Part shown: positions 19,930 to 27,724 of the stretch, one piece after another
How the letters are laid out: every line of letters starts with the position of its first letter
How positions within the stretch are numbered: position 1 is the first letter of the stretch
NCBI RefSeq assembly: GCF_018069625.1
Contig: NZ_CP072941.1
Location: forward strand, 5,704,001-5,768,000
Direction of reading: 5' to 3'
DNA length: 64,000 nucleotides
Source of the DNA: Streptomyces yatensis
GTDB taxonomy: Bacteria > Actinomycetota > Actinomycetes > Streptomycetales > Streptomycetaceae
Made by a program: the position numbers and the translations under genes
Notes under the pieces: generated by a model
What the model was told of the DNA's origin: nothing
The model's input: the letters and a program-made list of their open reading frames with translations, nothing else
Databases searched by the model: none

Positions 19930-19945
19930 AACTAACCAGTTGGTA
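19930..19945. promoter_or_regulatory. TetR operator copy 2 (autoregulatory side)
   Basis: AACTAACCAGTTGGTA shares 14 of 16 bases with copy 1. It runs into the -10-like TAATCT (19944-19949) of the tetR gene, seven bases before the GTG start, so binding would block its own leaderless promoter. Confidence 0.75.
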
Positions 19946-19956
19946 ATCTGAGCCCC

Positions 19957-20538
19957 GTGTCTCCCCGGAAAAGCGATGCCACCCGCCGCCGCCTGCTCGA
20001 CGCGGCCACCGCCGACTTCGCCGCCCATGGCATCGCGGGCGCCCGGGTCGACCGCATCGCCGCCGCCGCGGGCATCAACAAGGCGCAGCTCTACGCCTAC
20101 TTCGGGGACAAGCTCGGCCTCTTCCGCGCCGTCTTCCGCCTCCACGCCGATGTCGTCGTCGACTCCGTGCCGTTCACGGCCGACGACCTCCCCCAGTACG
20201 CCGTGCGGCTCTACGACACCGCCATGGAACGGCCGGAGCTGATCCGCCTGGCCACCTGGGCGAGGCTCGAAGGAGTGGCCACCGACAACCTGGTGACCGA
20301 GTCATCGGCCACCGTCGCCACCAAACTCCAGGCGATCGCCGATGCCCAGCGCGAGGGCCGGGTCACCGACTCGATGGACCCTCAGGACGTCCTCGCGCTG
20401 GTGCTCGCCATGGCCCTGACCTGGTCCGCCTCCGGCCTCTCCGCCACAGCCGCCCCGGACGACCCGCCCGCGGCCCACGACCGCCGCAAGCAGGCCCTCT
20501 CCCGGGCGGTCTCGGGCGCCTTCGGCACGCGGGGCTGA
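19957..20538 (+). CDS. TetR-family transcriptional repressor
   Basis: The N-terminal helix-turn-helix is typical of TetR: TRRRLLDAATADFAAHGIAGARVDRIAAAAGINKAQLYAYFGDKLGLF. The C-terminal ligand-binding domain (about residues 60-193) is diverged. The start is GTG at 19957. A -10-like TAATCT seven bases upstream and no ribosome binding site suggest a leaderless message. It is divergent from the alcohol dehydrogenase and faces two palindromic operators in the gap. It most likely represses both itself and the dehydrogenase until an aldehyde or alcohol ligand appears. Confidence 0.9.
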   Translation: MSPRKSDATRRRLLDAATADFAAHGIAGARVDRIAAAAGINKAQLYAYFGDKLGLFRAVFRLHADVVVDSVPFTADDLPQYAVRLYDTAMERPELIRLATWARLEGVATDNLVTESSATVATKLQAIADAQREGRVTDSMDPQDVLALVLAMALTWSASGLSATAAPDDPPAAHDRRKQALSRAVSGAFGTRG

Positions 20539-20626
20539 TCGTCCTCCGAAAGGGTGACTACGGGCCGGACCGCCCGGGACCGCTCGCCTACGCTGGAAGC
20601 ATCGCTCCGTACGAAGGAGGTCCACC

Positions 20627-21223
20627 GTGGTACTGACGGCCCCCGAGCGCGAGGCGCGCGCGGACAGTGGCGAGAGCACCGCTTCATCGGTCGAGGAAGC
20701 CTTCGTGGCGTTGAGCGCGGCAGCCCCCGAGGGATGGCGCGTGGAACTGATCGAAGGAGAAATCCACGTGGTGCCTCCCGCTAACGGTGAGCACGAAGAG
20801 ATTGTGTCCGAGGTCGCGGACCAGGTGACCAGCCGTCGTACGAACAAGGAATTGCGGACACGTACCGGGCTTGGGCTCCTCGTTCCTGGAGCTTCGGCCA
20901 CCGGCAAGGTGGTCCCGGATATCGTCATCGCGCCCAAGGGGAGCTTTGACGACTCCTTGGAGTATCACGACCCCGGCGCGGTGATGCTCGTCGGAGAGGT
21001 CACCTCGCATGCGACCGCCGATAACGACCGGGGGCCCAAGCTGCGGGGCTACGCGGCGGCGGGCATTCCGTTCTACCTGCTGATCGACCGGGAGCGGAAG
21101 CAGGCCGTGCTGCACTCCCTGCCCGCCGGGAAGAGGTACACCCGCAAGGTCGAGGTCGACATCTCCCAGCCGCTGTCGCTGCCGGAACCGCTCGGGTTCG
21201 ACCTGGACACCAGCGAGTTCTGA
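20627..21223 (+). CDS. Uma2-family (DUF820) restriction-endonuclease-like protein
   Basis: This 198-residue protein has the PD-(D/E)XK nuclease-like fold of the Uma2 family. Recognisable elements are VELIEGEIHVVPPANGEHEEIVSEV near the N-terminus, VVPDIVIA with the family Asp, and VMLVGEVTS with the acidic strand, followed by KLRGYAAAGIPFYLLID. The GTG start at 20627 has a strong AAGGAGG eight bases upstream. Uma2 proteins are abundant in Streptomyces as stand-alone genes. Their cellular role is not established, and nothing nearby suggests a restriction-modification system. Confidence 0.88.
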   Translation: MVLTAPEREARADSGESTASSVEEAFVALSAAAPEGWRVELIEGEIHVVPPANGEHEEIVSEVADQVTSRRTNKELRTRTGLGLLVPGASATGKVVPDIVIAPKGSFDDSLEYHDPGAVMLVGEVTSHATADNDRGPKLRGYAAAGIPFYLLIDRERKQAVLHSLPAGKRYTRKVEVDISQPLSLPEPLGFDLDTSEF

Positions 21224-21286
21224 CCCCGTTCTCCTTTGAGCGCCTCAGAAGCGTCTCCATAGGTGCCTTATGGGCGCCGATATGGC

Positions 21287-21316
21287 GAGGGCCGCCCCTG
21301 GTATGGGGCGGCCCTC
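21287..21316. terminator. bidirectional terminator between Uma2 and TerD genes
   Basis: Arms GAGGGCCGCCCC (21287-21298) and the perfect complement (21305-21316) enclose a 6-base loop. It lies between two converging genes. Confidence 0.8.
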
Positions 21317-21339
21317 AGTGTTGTCGCGCCGGTGAAACC

Positions 21340-21915
21340 TCAGACGTTGACGCCGAAGTCCTGGGCGATGCCCACCAGACCGGCGGCGTAGCCCTGGCCC
21401 ACGGCACGGAACTTCCACTCCGCGCCGTTGCGGTACAACTCGCCGAAGACCATGGCGGTCTCGGTCGCGGCGTCCTCGCTCAGGTCGTAGCGGGCGATCT
21501 CGGTGCCGCCGGCCTGGTTGACGATGCGGATGAACGCGTTCCGCACCTGGCCGAAGTTCTGGCTGCGGGACTCGGCGTCGTAGATCGAGACCGGGAAGAC
21601 GATCTTCTCCACGTCGGCCGGCAGACCGGCCAGGTTGACGTTGATCTGCTCGTCGTCGCCCTCGCCCTGGCCGGTGACGTTGTCACCGGTGTGGACGATG
21701 GTCTGGTCCGGCGTGGACTTGTTGTTGAAGAACACGAAGTGCTGGTCGGAGTAGACCTTGCCGTTCGCGTTCACGGCGATGGCACTCGCGTCGAGGTCGA
21801 AGTCGGTGCCCGTGGTGGTGCGGACGTCCCAGCCGAGGCCGACCGTGACGGCGGTCAGGCCCGGTGCCTCCTTGGTGAGCGAGACGTTGCCGCCCTTGGA
21901 CAGGCTTACAGCCAT
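21340..21915 (-). CDS. terD: TerD-family calcium-binding stress protein
   Basis: This 191-residue protein is a TerD/CABP-type domain over its whole length. It starts [20 protein letters not shown] and contains [10 protein letters not shown] and DFDLDASAI. The middle motif [17 protein letters not shown] carries the Asp/Glu calcium ligands. TerD proteins are linked to tellurite and general envelope stress, and in Streptomyces to development. I place the start at 21915, preceded by GAAAGGGACTCCCC; the frame extends upstream without TerD similarity. It is a single gene here without other ter genes. Confidence 0.92.
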   Translation of the reverse strand: MAVSLSKGGNVSLTKEAPGLTAVTVGLGWDVRTTTGTDFDLDASAIAVNANGKVYSDQHFVFFNNKSTPDQTIVHTGDNVTGQGEGDDEQINVNLAGLPADVEKIVFPVSIYDAESRSQNFGQVRNAFIRIVNQAGGTEIARYDLSEDAATETAMVFGELYRNGAEWKFRAVGQGYAAGLVGIAQDFGVNV

Positions 21916-22097
21916 GGGGAGTCCCTTTCGTGGTCTCGATGATTCGAGGCGACGGGCGAAGCCGTCGTCACCCTCCACAACGCCACGAACGGCCCGACAG
22001 GTTCCAGCTCCCTTTACTTTCTTTGCCAAACCCTGATGCGGCGGTGTGACGAGATAACCGGATGACGCCGCCGGGGTCGGCAGGCGACCATGGACAC

Positions 22098-22526
22098 ATG
22101 CCCGCGCCCTATGTCATCCGAGGTTCTGTCTCCTTGCCGGAGGCCGAGCTGGTGTGGCGTTTTTCGCGGTCCTCCGGGCCCGGAGGACAGCACGTCAACA
22201 CCAGCGACAGCCGGGTCGAGCTGCGCTTCGACCTCGCCCGCACCGAGGCGCTGCCGCCGGTATGGAAGGAGCGCGCGCTGGAGCGGCTGGCCGGCCGGCT
22301 GGTGGACGGGGTGGTGAGCGTACGGGCCTCCGAGCACCGTTCGCAGTGGCGCAACCGCGAGACGGCCGCCGTAAGGCTCGCATCGCTGCTCGCGGAGGCG
22401 ACCGCGCCACCGCCCAAGCCGCGCCGCCCCACCCGGATCCCCCGGGGCCTCAACGAGCGGCGGCTGCGGGAGAAGAAGCAGCGCAGTGACGTCAAGCGGG
22501 GGCGTACGGGGCGGGGCTGGACGTAG
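22098..22526 (+). CDS. arfB: ArfB/YaeJ-like peptidyl-tRNA hydrolase for ribosome rescue
   Basis: The 142-residue product is a codon-independent release factor. The catalytic GGQ is at residues 29-31 in [19 protein letters not shown]. The C-terminal tail is basic ([19 protein letters not shown]) and in this family enters the empty mRNA channel of stalled ribosomes. Codon-recognition domains are absent, which separates it from RF1/RF2. I use the ATG at 22098, where homology starts. It frees non-stop ribosomes as a backup to tmRNA. Confidence 0.88.
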   Translation: MPAPYVIRGSVSLPEAELVWRFSRSSGPGGQHVNTSDSRVELRFDLARTEALPPVWKERALERLAGRLVDGVVSVRASEHRSQWRNRETAAVRLASLLAEATAPPPKPRRPTRIPRGLNERRLREKKQRSDVKRGRTGRGWT

Positions 22527-22597
22527 GACGTAGGACGCGGCACCGGGCCTGGGCCGACCGGACTCTTCGGCCGCCGTCCCTGCCGCCCCCGCCGCCC

Positions 22598-23155
22598 TCA
22601 CCCCAGCGCCCGGTAGCGCCCCCTGAAGTACGTCAGCGGTCCGCCCTCCGCGGCCGGTGTCGCCGCGTCCAGCACCCGTGCCACCACCAGTGTGTGGTCC
22701 CCGGCCGTCACCCGCTGCTCGGTGCGGCACTCCAGCGTCGCCAGCGCGCCCACCGCGAGCGGGGCGTCCGTGTGCTCGCCCCGCACCACGGACATGTCCT
22801 CGAACAGCAACCTGTCGCTGATACGCCCCTTCATGGCGAATCGTCCCGCGATGTGTCGCTGACCTTCCGACAGGACCGATACCGCCCAATGCGGCTGTCG
22901 CTCCAGCAGCTCATCCATCCGCGAACCGTTGCGAACGCTCACCATCACCAGCGGCGGGTCAAGTGACACTGACATGAACGCGGTGGCCGTCATGCCGACG
23001 TCCTCGCCGCGCGGCCCCTCCTCCGGATCATGTGCGGTCACCAGCACCACGCCCGCGGTGAGCCGTGACAGCGCGGCACGGAACTCGTCCTCACTCACCC
23101 CACCAGCATGGGGGACGGCGGGCTCGGCTGGACTGGAAGGAGTCGTCGGGAACAC
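22598..23155 (-). CDS. flavin reductase-like FMN-binding protein
   Basis: This 185-residue protein belongs to the short-chain flavin reductase family that supplies reduced FMN/FAD to two-component monooxygenases. Typical segments are FRAALSRLTAGVVLVTA, GMTATAFMSVSLDPPLVMVSV, the WAVSVLSEGQRHIAGRFA stretch, and LATLECRTEQRVTAGDHTLVVARV. No partner monooxygenase is adjacent, so its physiological electron acceptor is unknown. It is divergent from cdgB, and the 347-base gap holds two notable palindromes. Confidence 0.87.
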   Translation of the reverse strand: MFPTTPSSPAEPAVPHAGGVSEDEFRAALSRLTAGVVLVTAHDPEEGPRGEDVGMTATAFMSVSLDPPLVMVSVRNGSRMDELLERQPHWAVSVLSEGQRHIAGRFAMKGRISDRLLFEDMSVVRGEHTDAPLAVGALATLECRTEQRVTAGDHTLVVARVLDAATPAAEGGPLTYFRGRYRALG

Positions 23156-23323
23156 CCTTCGACGCTAACCGCCCCCGCCCCCTCCCCGCATCGGGCCCGG
23201 GGACCACGGCGGGCTTAGGTCATCGGCCGTAGGCCGGGCGCCGGGCGGAAGGCGCCCGGGCTATTCGGGCGGCCGCCTTGCATGGCCAGGTATCTGCGTT
23301 CCGGAATTTGCGTTCACAAAAAC

Positions 23324-23337
23324 TAGGAGCGCTCCCA
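23324..23337. promoter_or_regulatory. CebR/LacI-type operator-like palindrome upstream of cdgB
   Basis: TAGGAGCGCTCCCA differs at one base from TGGGAGCGCTCCCA, which I recall as the box bound by the cello-oligosaccharide repressor CebR. It is centred 170 bases before the cdgB start. Confidence 0.5.
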
Positions 23338-23365
23338 CCCCCTTTGTTAAAGAAGTGAATACGTT

Positions 23366-23383
23366 CTGTGACATGAGTCACAG
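23366..23383. promoter_or_regulatory. Crp-type palindrome upstream of cdgB
   Basis: CTGTGACATGAGTCACAG is a perfect inverted repeat with 7-base arms and matches TGTGA-N6-TCACA exactly. It lies about 120 bases before the cdgB start and just upstream of a -35-like TTGACC. Confidence 0.55.
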
Positions 23384-23502
23384 CAGGCAGTAATTGTTGA
23401 CCCTGTGTACCGAGTGAACAGCTCGCTGTGATTCAGTGGCCGTGGCAATCGGACGACAAGACGCCAGGAGTTTGCTGTCGAGGTCTCGGGGGAGTGCGAT
23501 CG

Positions 23503-25191
23503 ATGGAGACCGAGTCGGAGCCGTACATCCGCCTTGCGACACTGCGGCAGCTGCACCAGGTAGTCGCCGATCTGAACACCGCCCGCAGCCTCGCCGACAC
23601 GCTTCAGGCCGTCGCCGACGGCGTCATCAAGGGACTCGGGTTCGAGCTGTCGGCCGTCAACCTCGTCCGCCCCGACGGAGACCTTGTCGTCGCCGCCGTC
23701 GGCGGCAGCGCCGGGGCCGAGGCGCTGATGGCCGGGCGGGTCGGCTCCCGCTGCTCCTGGGAGCGCCGGCTGTCCATGGGGGACCGCTGGGGCGATCTGC
23801 GCTTCATCCCGTACAGCGAGGGCTGGGTCCTCGACGACGACGATGTCCCGCAGTGGCACACCCCCGGCCCCGCGCCCCGCTTTCCCGACGAATGGCACCC
23901 CATGGACCGCCTGTTCGCCCCGCTCTACGCGGCGGGCGCCTCCGGCGGCGAGCTCATCGGCGTCATCTCCGTCGACAAACCGCGCAACGGCCGCCGCCCC
24001 GGCGCCTGGGGCCGCGAGGCGCTTCAGATGTACGCCTTCCACGCCGCCGTCGCGATCGGCAACGCCCGGCTGCGCGGCAATATGCAGCGCGCCCTGCTGC
24101 GCCTGGAGCGCGAGCAGCAGGCGCTGCGCGCCAGCGAGGAGTCCTTCCGGCAGGCGTTCGAGTACGCGCCCAGCGGTATGGCCATCGCCGAGATGGGCGG
24201 CGATCAGCACGGCCGGCTGCTGCGCACCAACGACGCCCTGTGCCGGCTGCTGGGCCGCCCCGCCTCCGCGATGCGCCGCTTCTCCTTCTCCGACCTCGTC
24301 CACCCCGAGGACATCGGCACCCTGCTGCGCACCTCCGCCGAGGGCGGCCGCGCCGAGCTGCGCCTGGCCCGCCGCGACGGTTCGTACGTCTGGGTCTCGC
24401 TGCGCAACTCGGTGGTGGCCGACGCCGCCGACGGCCCGCGCTTCCTGCTCACCCATGTCGAGGACATCGAGGAGCGCAAGCGCCATGAGCTGCAGCTCGC
24501 CCACCGCGCCAGCCATGACTCCCTGACCGGGCTGCCCAACAGCGCCGAGCTGCGCGCCCGGCTCGCCGCCCGGCTGTGCGCCACCCCTCCCCGGCCGGGC
24601 GGGGGCTATGACGAGGAGGCCGTCTCGCCCGACGGCGCGGGCGCCGGCGGGGTCTATGTGGACGCGGCGGGGCATCTGCACGGCTTCGACGACTTCGAGT
24701 GCTTCGGCACCCCGCCCCCCGCCGAGAGCGTCCCGTTCGACGGCCATGTGCACACCATCCCGCCGAATGAGGACTCCAACGCCGACGACGGCCACAAGGG
24801 GCTCGCGGTGCTCTTCTGCGACCTCGACGGCTTCAAGTCCATCAACGACCGCTTCGGGCACCATGCGGGCGACGCCGTGCTGATCGAGGTCGCCCGCCGG
24901 CTGACCAACGGGGTGCGCGAGGGGGACACGGTCGCCCGCCTCGGCGGTGACGAGTTCGTCGTCCTCGCCGACGGCCTCGGCCGGGCCGACGCCCAGGACC
25001 TGGCGGTGCGGCTGCGCAACGCGATCACCCCGCCGATCCGGGTCGACGGCCGGGCCGTGAGGGTGGGCGCCAGCTTCGGCATCGGCTGGGCGGGCTGCGG
25101 AATGTCGGCCGAAGAGGTGCTGCACTCCGCTGACCAGCGGATGTACATCGAGAAGCGGTCCCGCTCCAAGGAGCGCCGCCGGGCCGGGTAG
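23503..25191 (+). CDS. cdgB: GAF-PAS-GGDEF diguanylate cyclase (CdgB type)
   Basis: CdgB makes cyclic di-GMP from GTP; in Streptomyces this messenger controls development through BldD. Domains in order are GAF (about residues 12-195, with WERRLSMGDRWGDLRFIPY), a short linker helix, PAS/PAC (about 205-330, ESFRQAFEYAPSGMAIAEM to HVEDIEERKRHELQL), and GGDEF (about 335-560). The active site is GGDEF at 481-485 and the inhibitory I-site RxxD is REGD at 472-475 with the canonical five-residue spacing. There are no membrane segments. A ~75-residue loop interrupts the GGDEF domain between SLTGLPNSAELRARL and LAVLFCDLDGFKSIN. The ATG at 23503 has GGAG eight bases upstream. Confidence 0.92.
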   Translation: METESEPYIRLATLRQLHQVVADLNTARSLADTLQAVADGVIKGLGFELSAVNLVRPDGDLVVAAVGGSAGAEALMAGRVGSRCSWERRLSMGDRWGDLRFIPYSEGWVLDDDDVPQWHTPGPAPRFPDEWHPMDRLFAPLYAAGASGGELIGVISVDKPRNGRRPGAWGREALQMYAFHAAVAIGNARLRGNMQRALLRLEREQQALRASEESFRQAFEYAPSGMAIAEMGGDQHGRLLRTNDALCRLLGRPASAMRRFSFSDLVHPEDIGTLLRTSAEGGRAELRLARRDGSYVWVSLRNSVVADAADGPRFLLTHVEDIEERKRHELQLAHRASHDSLTGLPNSAELRARLAARLCATPPRPGGGYDEEAVSPDGAGAGGVYVDAAGHLHGFDDFECFGTPPPAESVPFDGHVHTIPPNEDSNADDGHKGLAVLFCDLDGFKSINDRFGHHAGDAVLIEVARRLTNGVREGDTVARLGGDEFVVLADGLGRADAQDLAVRLRNAITPPIRVDGRAVRVGASFGIGWAGCGMSAEEVLHSADQRMYIEKRSRSKERRRAG

Positions 25192-25442
25192 CGGTGCCGG
25201 TGGATGGTTGTGAGATATGTCGGGGGGTAGGAGGGGTGCACCGACCGGCCGAATGAGGTGTGGGAGCGGTCGGTCGCGGTAGGCTGCGCCGATGCGGCCC
25301 TGCCGCCGACAGTGAACCGATCGTGAATATTGGCCATCCGGACAGCACACGCCCTGTTGAGGCCCTCTCGACCCTGATATGAGCTGTCGTGGCGCGTTCT
25401 GATCCTGCGCCGATGGCCATATGCATAGGGGAGTGACGAGGG

Positions 25443-26429
25443 ATGACGGCCGGCAACAACGGCTCGGGCACACCGGAGAACGACGACCCGTTCGCCTACC
25501 TGTACCGCTCGGAAGGCGACCAGGGGGACCAGGGCGGTCAGTCGGGTCAGCCGGGTGCCGCCCCCCGCACCGGTGGCTACGGCTACCCGGGTCCGGCCCA
25601 GCCAGGGGTCCCGCGCACCTCCTACAACCAGGTCCGTGCGGTGGGCGAGCGCAACTACGGCCAGCAGATCCCCAACCAGCAGCCGCAGGGGTACGGCCAG
25701 CAGGGCGGCTACGGCCGGCAGAACGCCCACTACGCCGCCCCCGAGACCCTGCCCGGCGGGGCACCCCGCCAGCCCGGTGCGGACGCCCCGCGCGGCGGCC
25801 ATGGGGGAGGCGGCCGCGGCCCCAACAACAGGGGGCTGCTGATCGGTGCGATCGCGGTGGTCGCGGTGGTCCTCGTGGGCATCGGCGTCGCCATGATCAC
25901 CAACGGTGACGACAAGAAGGACGACCAGGCCGATCCGACGAACCAGCCCACGGCGGGCTCCAGCGTCGAGCCCGGCGAGTCCTCCGGACCCTCCAAGGCC
26001 CCGGACGAGAACCTGCCCACCGAGGACGCCGCCAAGATGCGGCTGACCGGCGGCGCGGCCCCCGCGAGCGCCATCCAGGGCGCCAAGGCCGACGGCGGCT
26101 CCTACGTCGGCGTCAACGCCCCGGGCGCGTCCGCGACCTGGAGCGTGGACGTGGCCAAGGCGAAGTCGTACCGGCTGTACGTCACGTACGGCGTGCCCGG
26201 CGAGGATCAGAGCATGTCGCTGACGATCAACGGCAAGAAGGAGGCGCGGCCGCTCAACATGAAGAACTTCGCGGGCGCGCCGAAGGGTGACTTCGAGAAG
26301 GGCTGGACGGAGACCTGGTCGATCGTCCAGCTCAGCAAGGGCACCAACACGATCACCGTGTCGTGTGAGAGCGGCGACAAGTGCAACGCCAACATCGACC
26401 AGATGTGGCTGGCCAAGGCCAAGGGCTAG
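25443..26429 (+). CDS. membrane-anchored protein with extracellular carbohydrate-binding (CBM35-like) domain
   Basis: The first 128 residues form a Gly/Gln/Tyr-rich cytosolic tail. A single transmembrane helix follows (about 131-153, LLIGAIAVVAVVLVGIGVAMI), then a Pro/Ser-rich stalk. The C-terminal 135 residues form a beta-sandwich like CBM6/35 domains (YVGVNAPGASATWSVDVAKAKSYRLYVTYGV to GTNTITVSCESGDKCNANIDQMWLAKAKG). No catalytic domain is present. It probably senses or tethers a cell-surface or environmental glycan. It follows cdgB by 250 bases and faces the PfkB gene across a short gap. Confidence 0.8.
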   Translation: MTAGNNGSGTPENDDPFAYLYRSEGDQGDQGGQSGQPGAAPRTGGYGYPGPAQPGVPRTSYNQVRAVGERNYGQQIPNQQPQGYGQQGGYGRQNAHYAAPETLPGGAPRQPGADAPRGGHGGGGRGPNNRGLLIGAIAVVAVVLVGIGVAMITNGDDKKDDQADPTNQPTAGSSVEPGESSGPSKAPDENLPTEDAAKMRLTGGAAPASAIQGAKADGGSYVGVNAPGASATWSVDVAKAKSYRLYVTYGVPGEDQSMSLTINGKKEARPLNMKNFAGAPKGDFEKGWTETWSIVQLSKGTNTITVSCESGDKCNANIDQMWLAKAKG

Positions 26430-26542
26430 GCAAGACCGAGGGCCAGGCGGGGGCGACCGCCGAGGGCCGGGGTCCCGGAGAGGCCGCCGGGGTCCCGCGA
26501 GGGTGCGGGGCTCCTGAACGTGCGGAGGTGCCCGCGGCGGCC

Positions 26543-27505
26543 TCATGCCGCCGCCGGGTGCTCCGTCACCTCGACGCCCGCCAGCACCTCGTCGTAGACC
26601 GCCCGGTCGAACTCGCCCGCCACCGGGGCCCGTACGGCCGCCGCCGACAGGGCCACCGCGCGGGCGAGCCGGTCCGGCCAGGGTGCCTCCTCGACCAGCC
26701 CGGACAGCAGCCCGGCGACCGCCGCGTCCCCGGCCCCGGTCGGATTGCCCGCCAGCCGGCGCGGCGGGGCGGCGCGCCAGGCGCCGTGGGCGGTGACCGC
26801 GAGCATGCCGTGCGGGCCGAGCGAGGCGGCCACCGCTCGGGCCCCGCGCCGCCGGGCGTCGCGCGCGGCGCGCAGCGGGTCGGTGGAGCCGGTGAGCCCG
26901 GCGAGCTCATCGATATTGGGCTTGACGAGATGGGGGCGGGCGGCGATGCCCCGGCGCAGCGGTTCGCCGCTGGTGTCCAGCAGGGTGGGCACGCCCGCCG
27001 CATGCGCCTCCCGGATGAGCTGGGCGTACGTCCCGACCGGGACCCCGGGTGGCAGGCTGCCGCACAGCGCGACCGCCGACGCCTCGCGCAGCAGCCGGCC
27101 GTAAGCGTCCATGAAGGTGGACCACTCGGGGGTGGTGACGATCGGGCCGGGCTCGTTGAGCTGGGTGGTGTCGCCCGTGGTGGCGTCCACGACGCCGATG
27201 GTGCGCCGGGTGGTGCCGGCGATGGGGACCAGTGCGTCGGTGATCGTTCCGTGCGGTGCCCCGGGGCCGGTGCCGGGTACGGCGATTCCGCCGAGCAGTT
27301 GCCGCAGCACCCCGCCGGTGACCCCGCCGACGAGGCCGGTGACGACGGTGTCGTGGCCCAGGGCGGCCAGCACCCGGGCCACGTTGAGGCCCTTGCCGCC
27401 GGGCCGTTCGGTGACCTCGGTGACGCGGTGGGTGGCGTGCGGACGCAGTTCCGGCACCCGGTAGGTGACGTCGAGGGCGGTGTTGAGCGTGACCGTGAGG
27501 ATCAC
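26543..27505 (-). CDS. PfkB-family hexose/1-phosphofructokinase-type sugar kinase
   Basis: This PfkB kinase is of the FruK/LacC branch. It opens ILTVTLNTALDVTY and has RPGGKGLNVARVLAALG as sugar-binding signature. The C-terminal signature NPTGAGDAAVAGLLSGL holds the anion hole and catalytic Asp. The start is GTG at 27505, with GAGAGGGG upstream, giving 320 residues. It is downstream of nagA on the same strand with a 219-base gap. FruK proper phosphorylates fructose 1-phosphate and LacC tagatose 6-phosphate. With no PTS gene nearby, a role in amino-sugar or tagatose metabolism is equally possible. Confidence 0.85.
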   Translation of the reverse strand: MILTVTLNTALDVTYRVPELRPHATHRVTEVTERPGGKGLNVARVLAALGHDTVVTGLVGGVTGGVLRQLLGGIAVPGTGPGAPHGTITDALVPIAGTTRRTIGVVDATTGDTTQLNEPGPIVTTPEWSTFMDAYGRLLREASAVALCGSLPPGVPVGTYAQLIREAHAAGVPTLLDTSGEPLRRGIAARPHLVKPNIDELAGLTGSTDPLRAARDARRRGARAVAASLGPHGMLAVTAHGAWRAAPPRRLAGNPTGAGDAAVAGLLSGLVEEAPWPDRLARAVALSAAAVRAPVAGEFDRAVYDEVLAGVEVTEHPAAA

Positions 27506-27724
27506 CCTGGCATCCCCTCTCCCGTCCCCCCGCCGGACGGAGATTCCTGTGCTGAACGCGACTGTGTGCCGAGCCGTGCGTACGCGTGCCCGAGTCCGTA
27601 GCCGTGCCCGAGCGCGTGCCCGTACCTGAGCCCGTGCCCGAGCGATCATGCCAAAACGAGTGGCTTCGGCCCAGACCTCCGTGTCGTTCTGGACACCGTC
27701 ATCGCCCCCCGGAATCAGGGCACT

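Larger units (their letters stand above)
23156..23502. other. regulatory region between the flavin reductase gene and cdgB
   Basis: It contains a GGCGCCCGGG-rich hairpin (23238-23270), a CebR-like palindrome, a Crp-like palindrome and a possible -35 TTGACC at 23397-23402. No gene fits here. Confidence 0.6.

Noticed and set aside
23366..23383. BldD box upstream of cdgB
   Set aside because: cdgB is a known BldD target, but this palindrome has a four-base spacer between TGAC and GTCA instead of the five I remember for BldD, and it fits the Crp consensus exactly.
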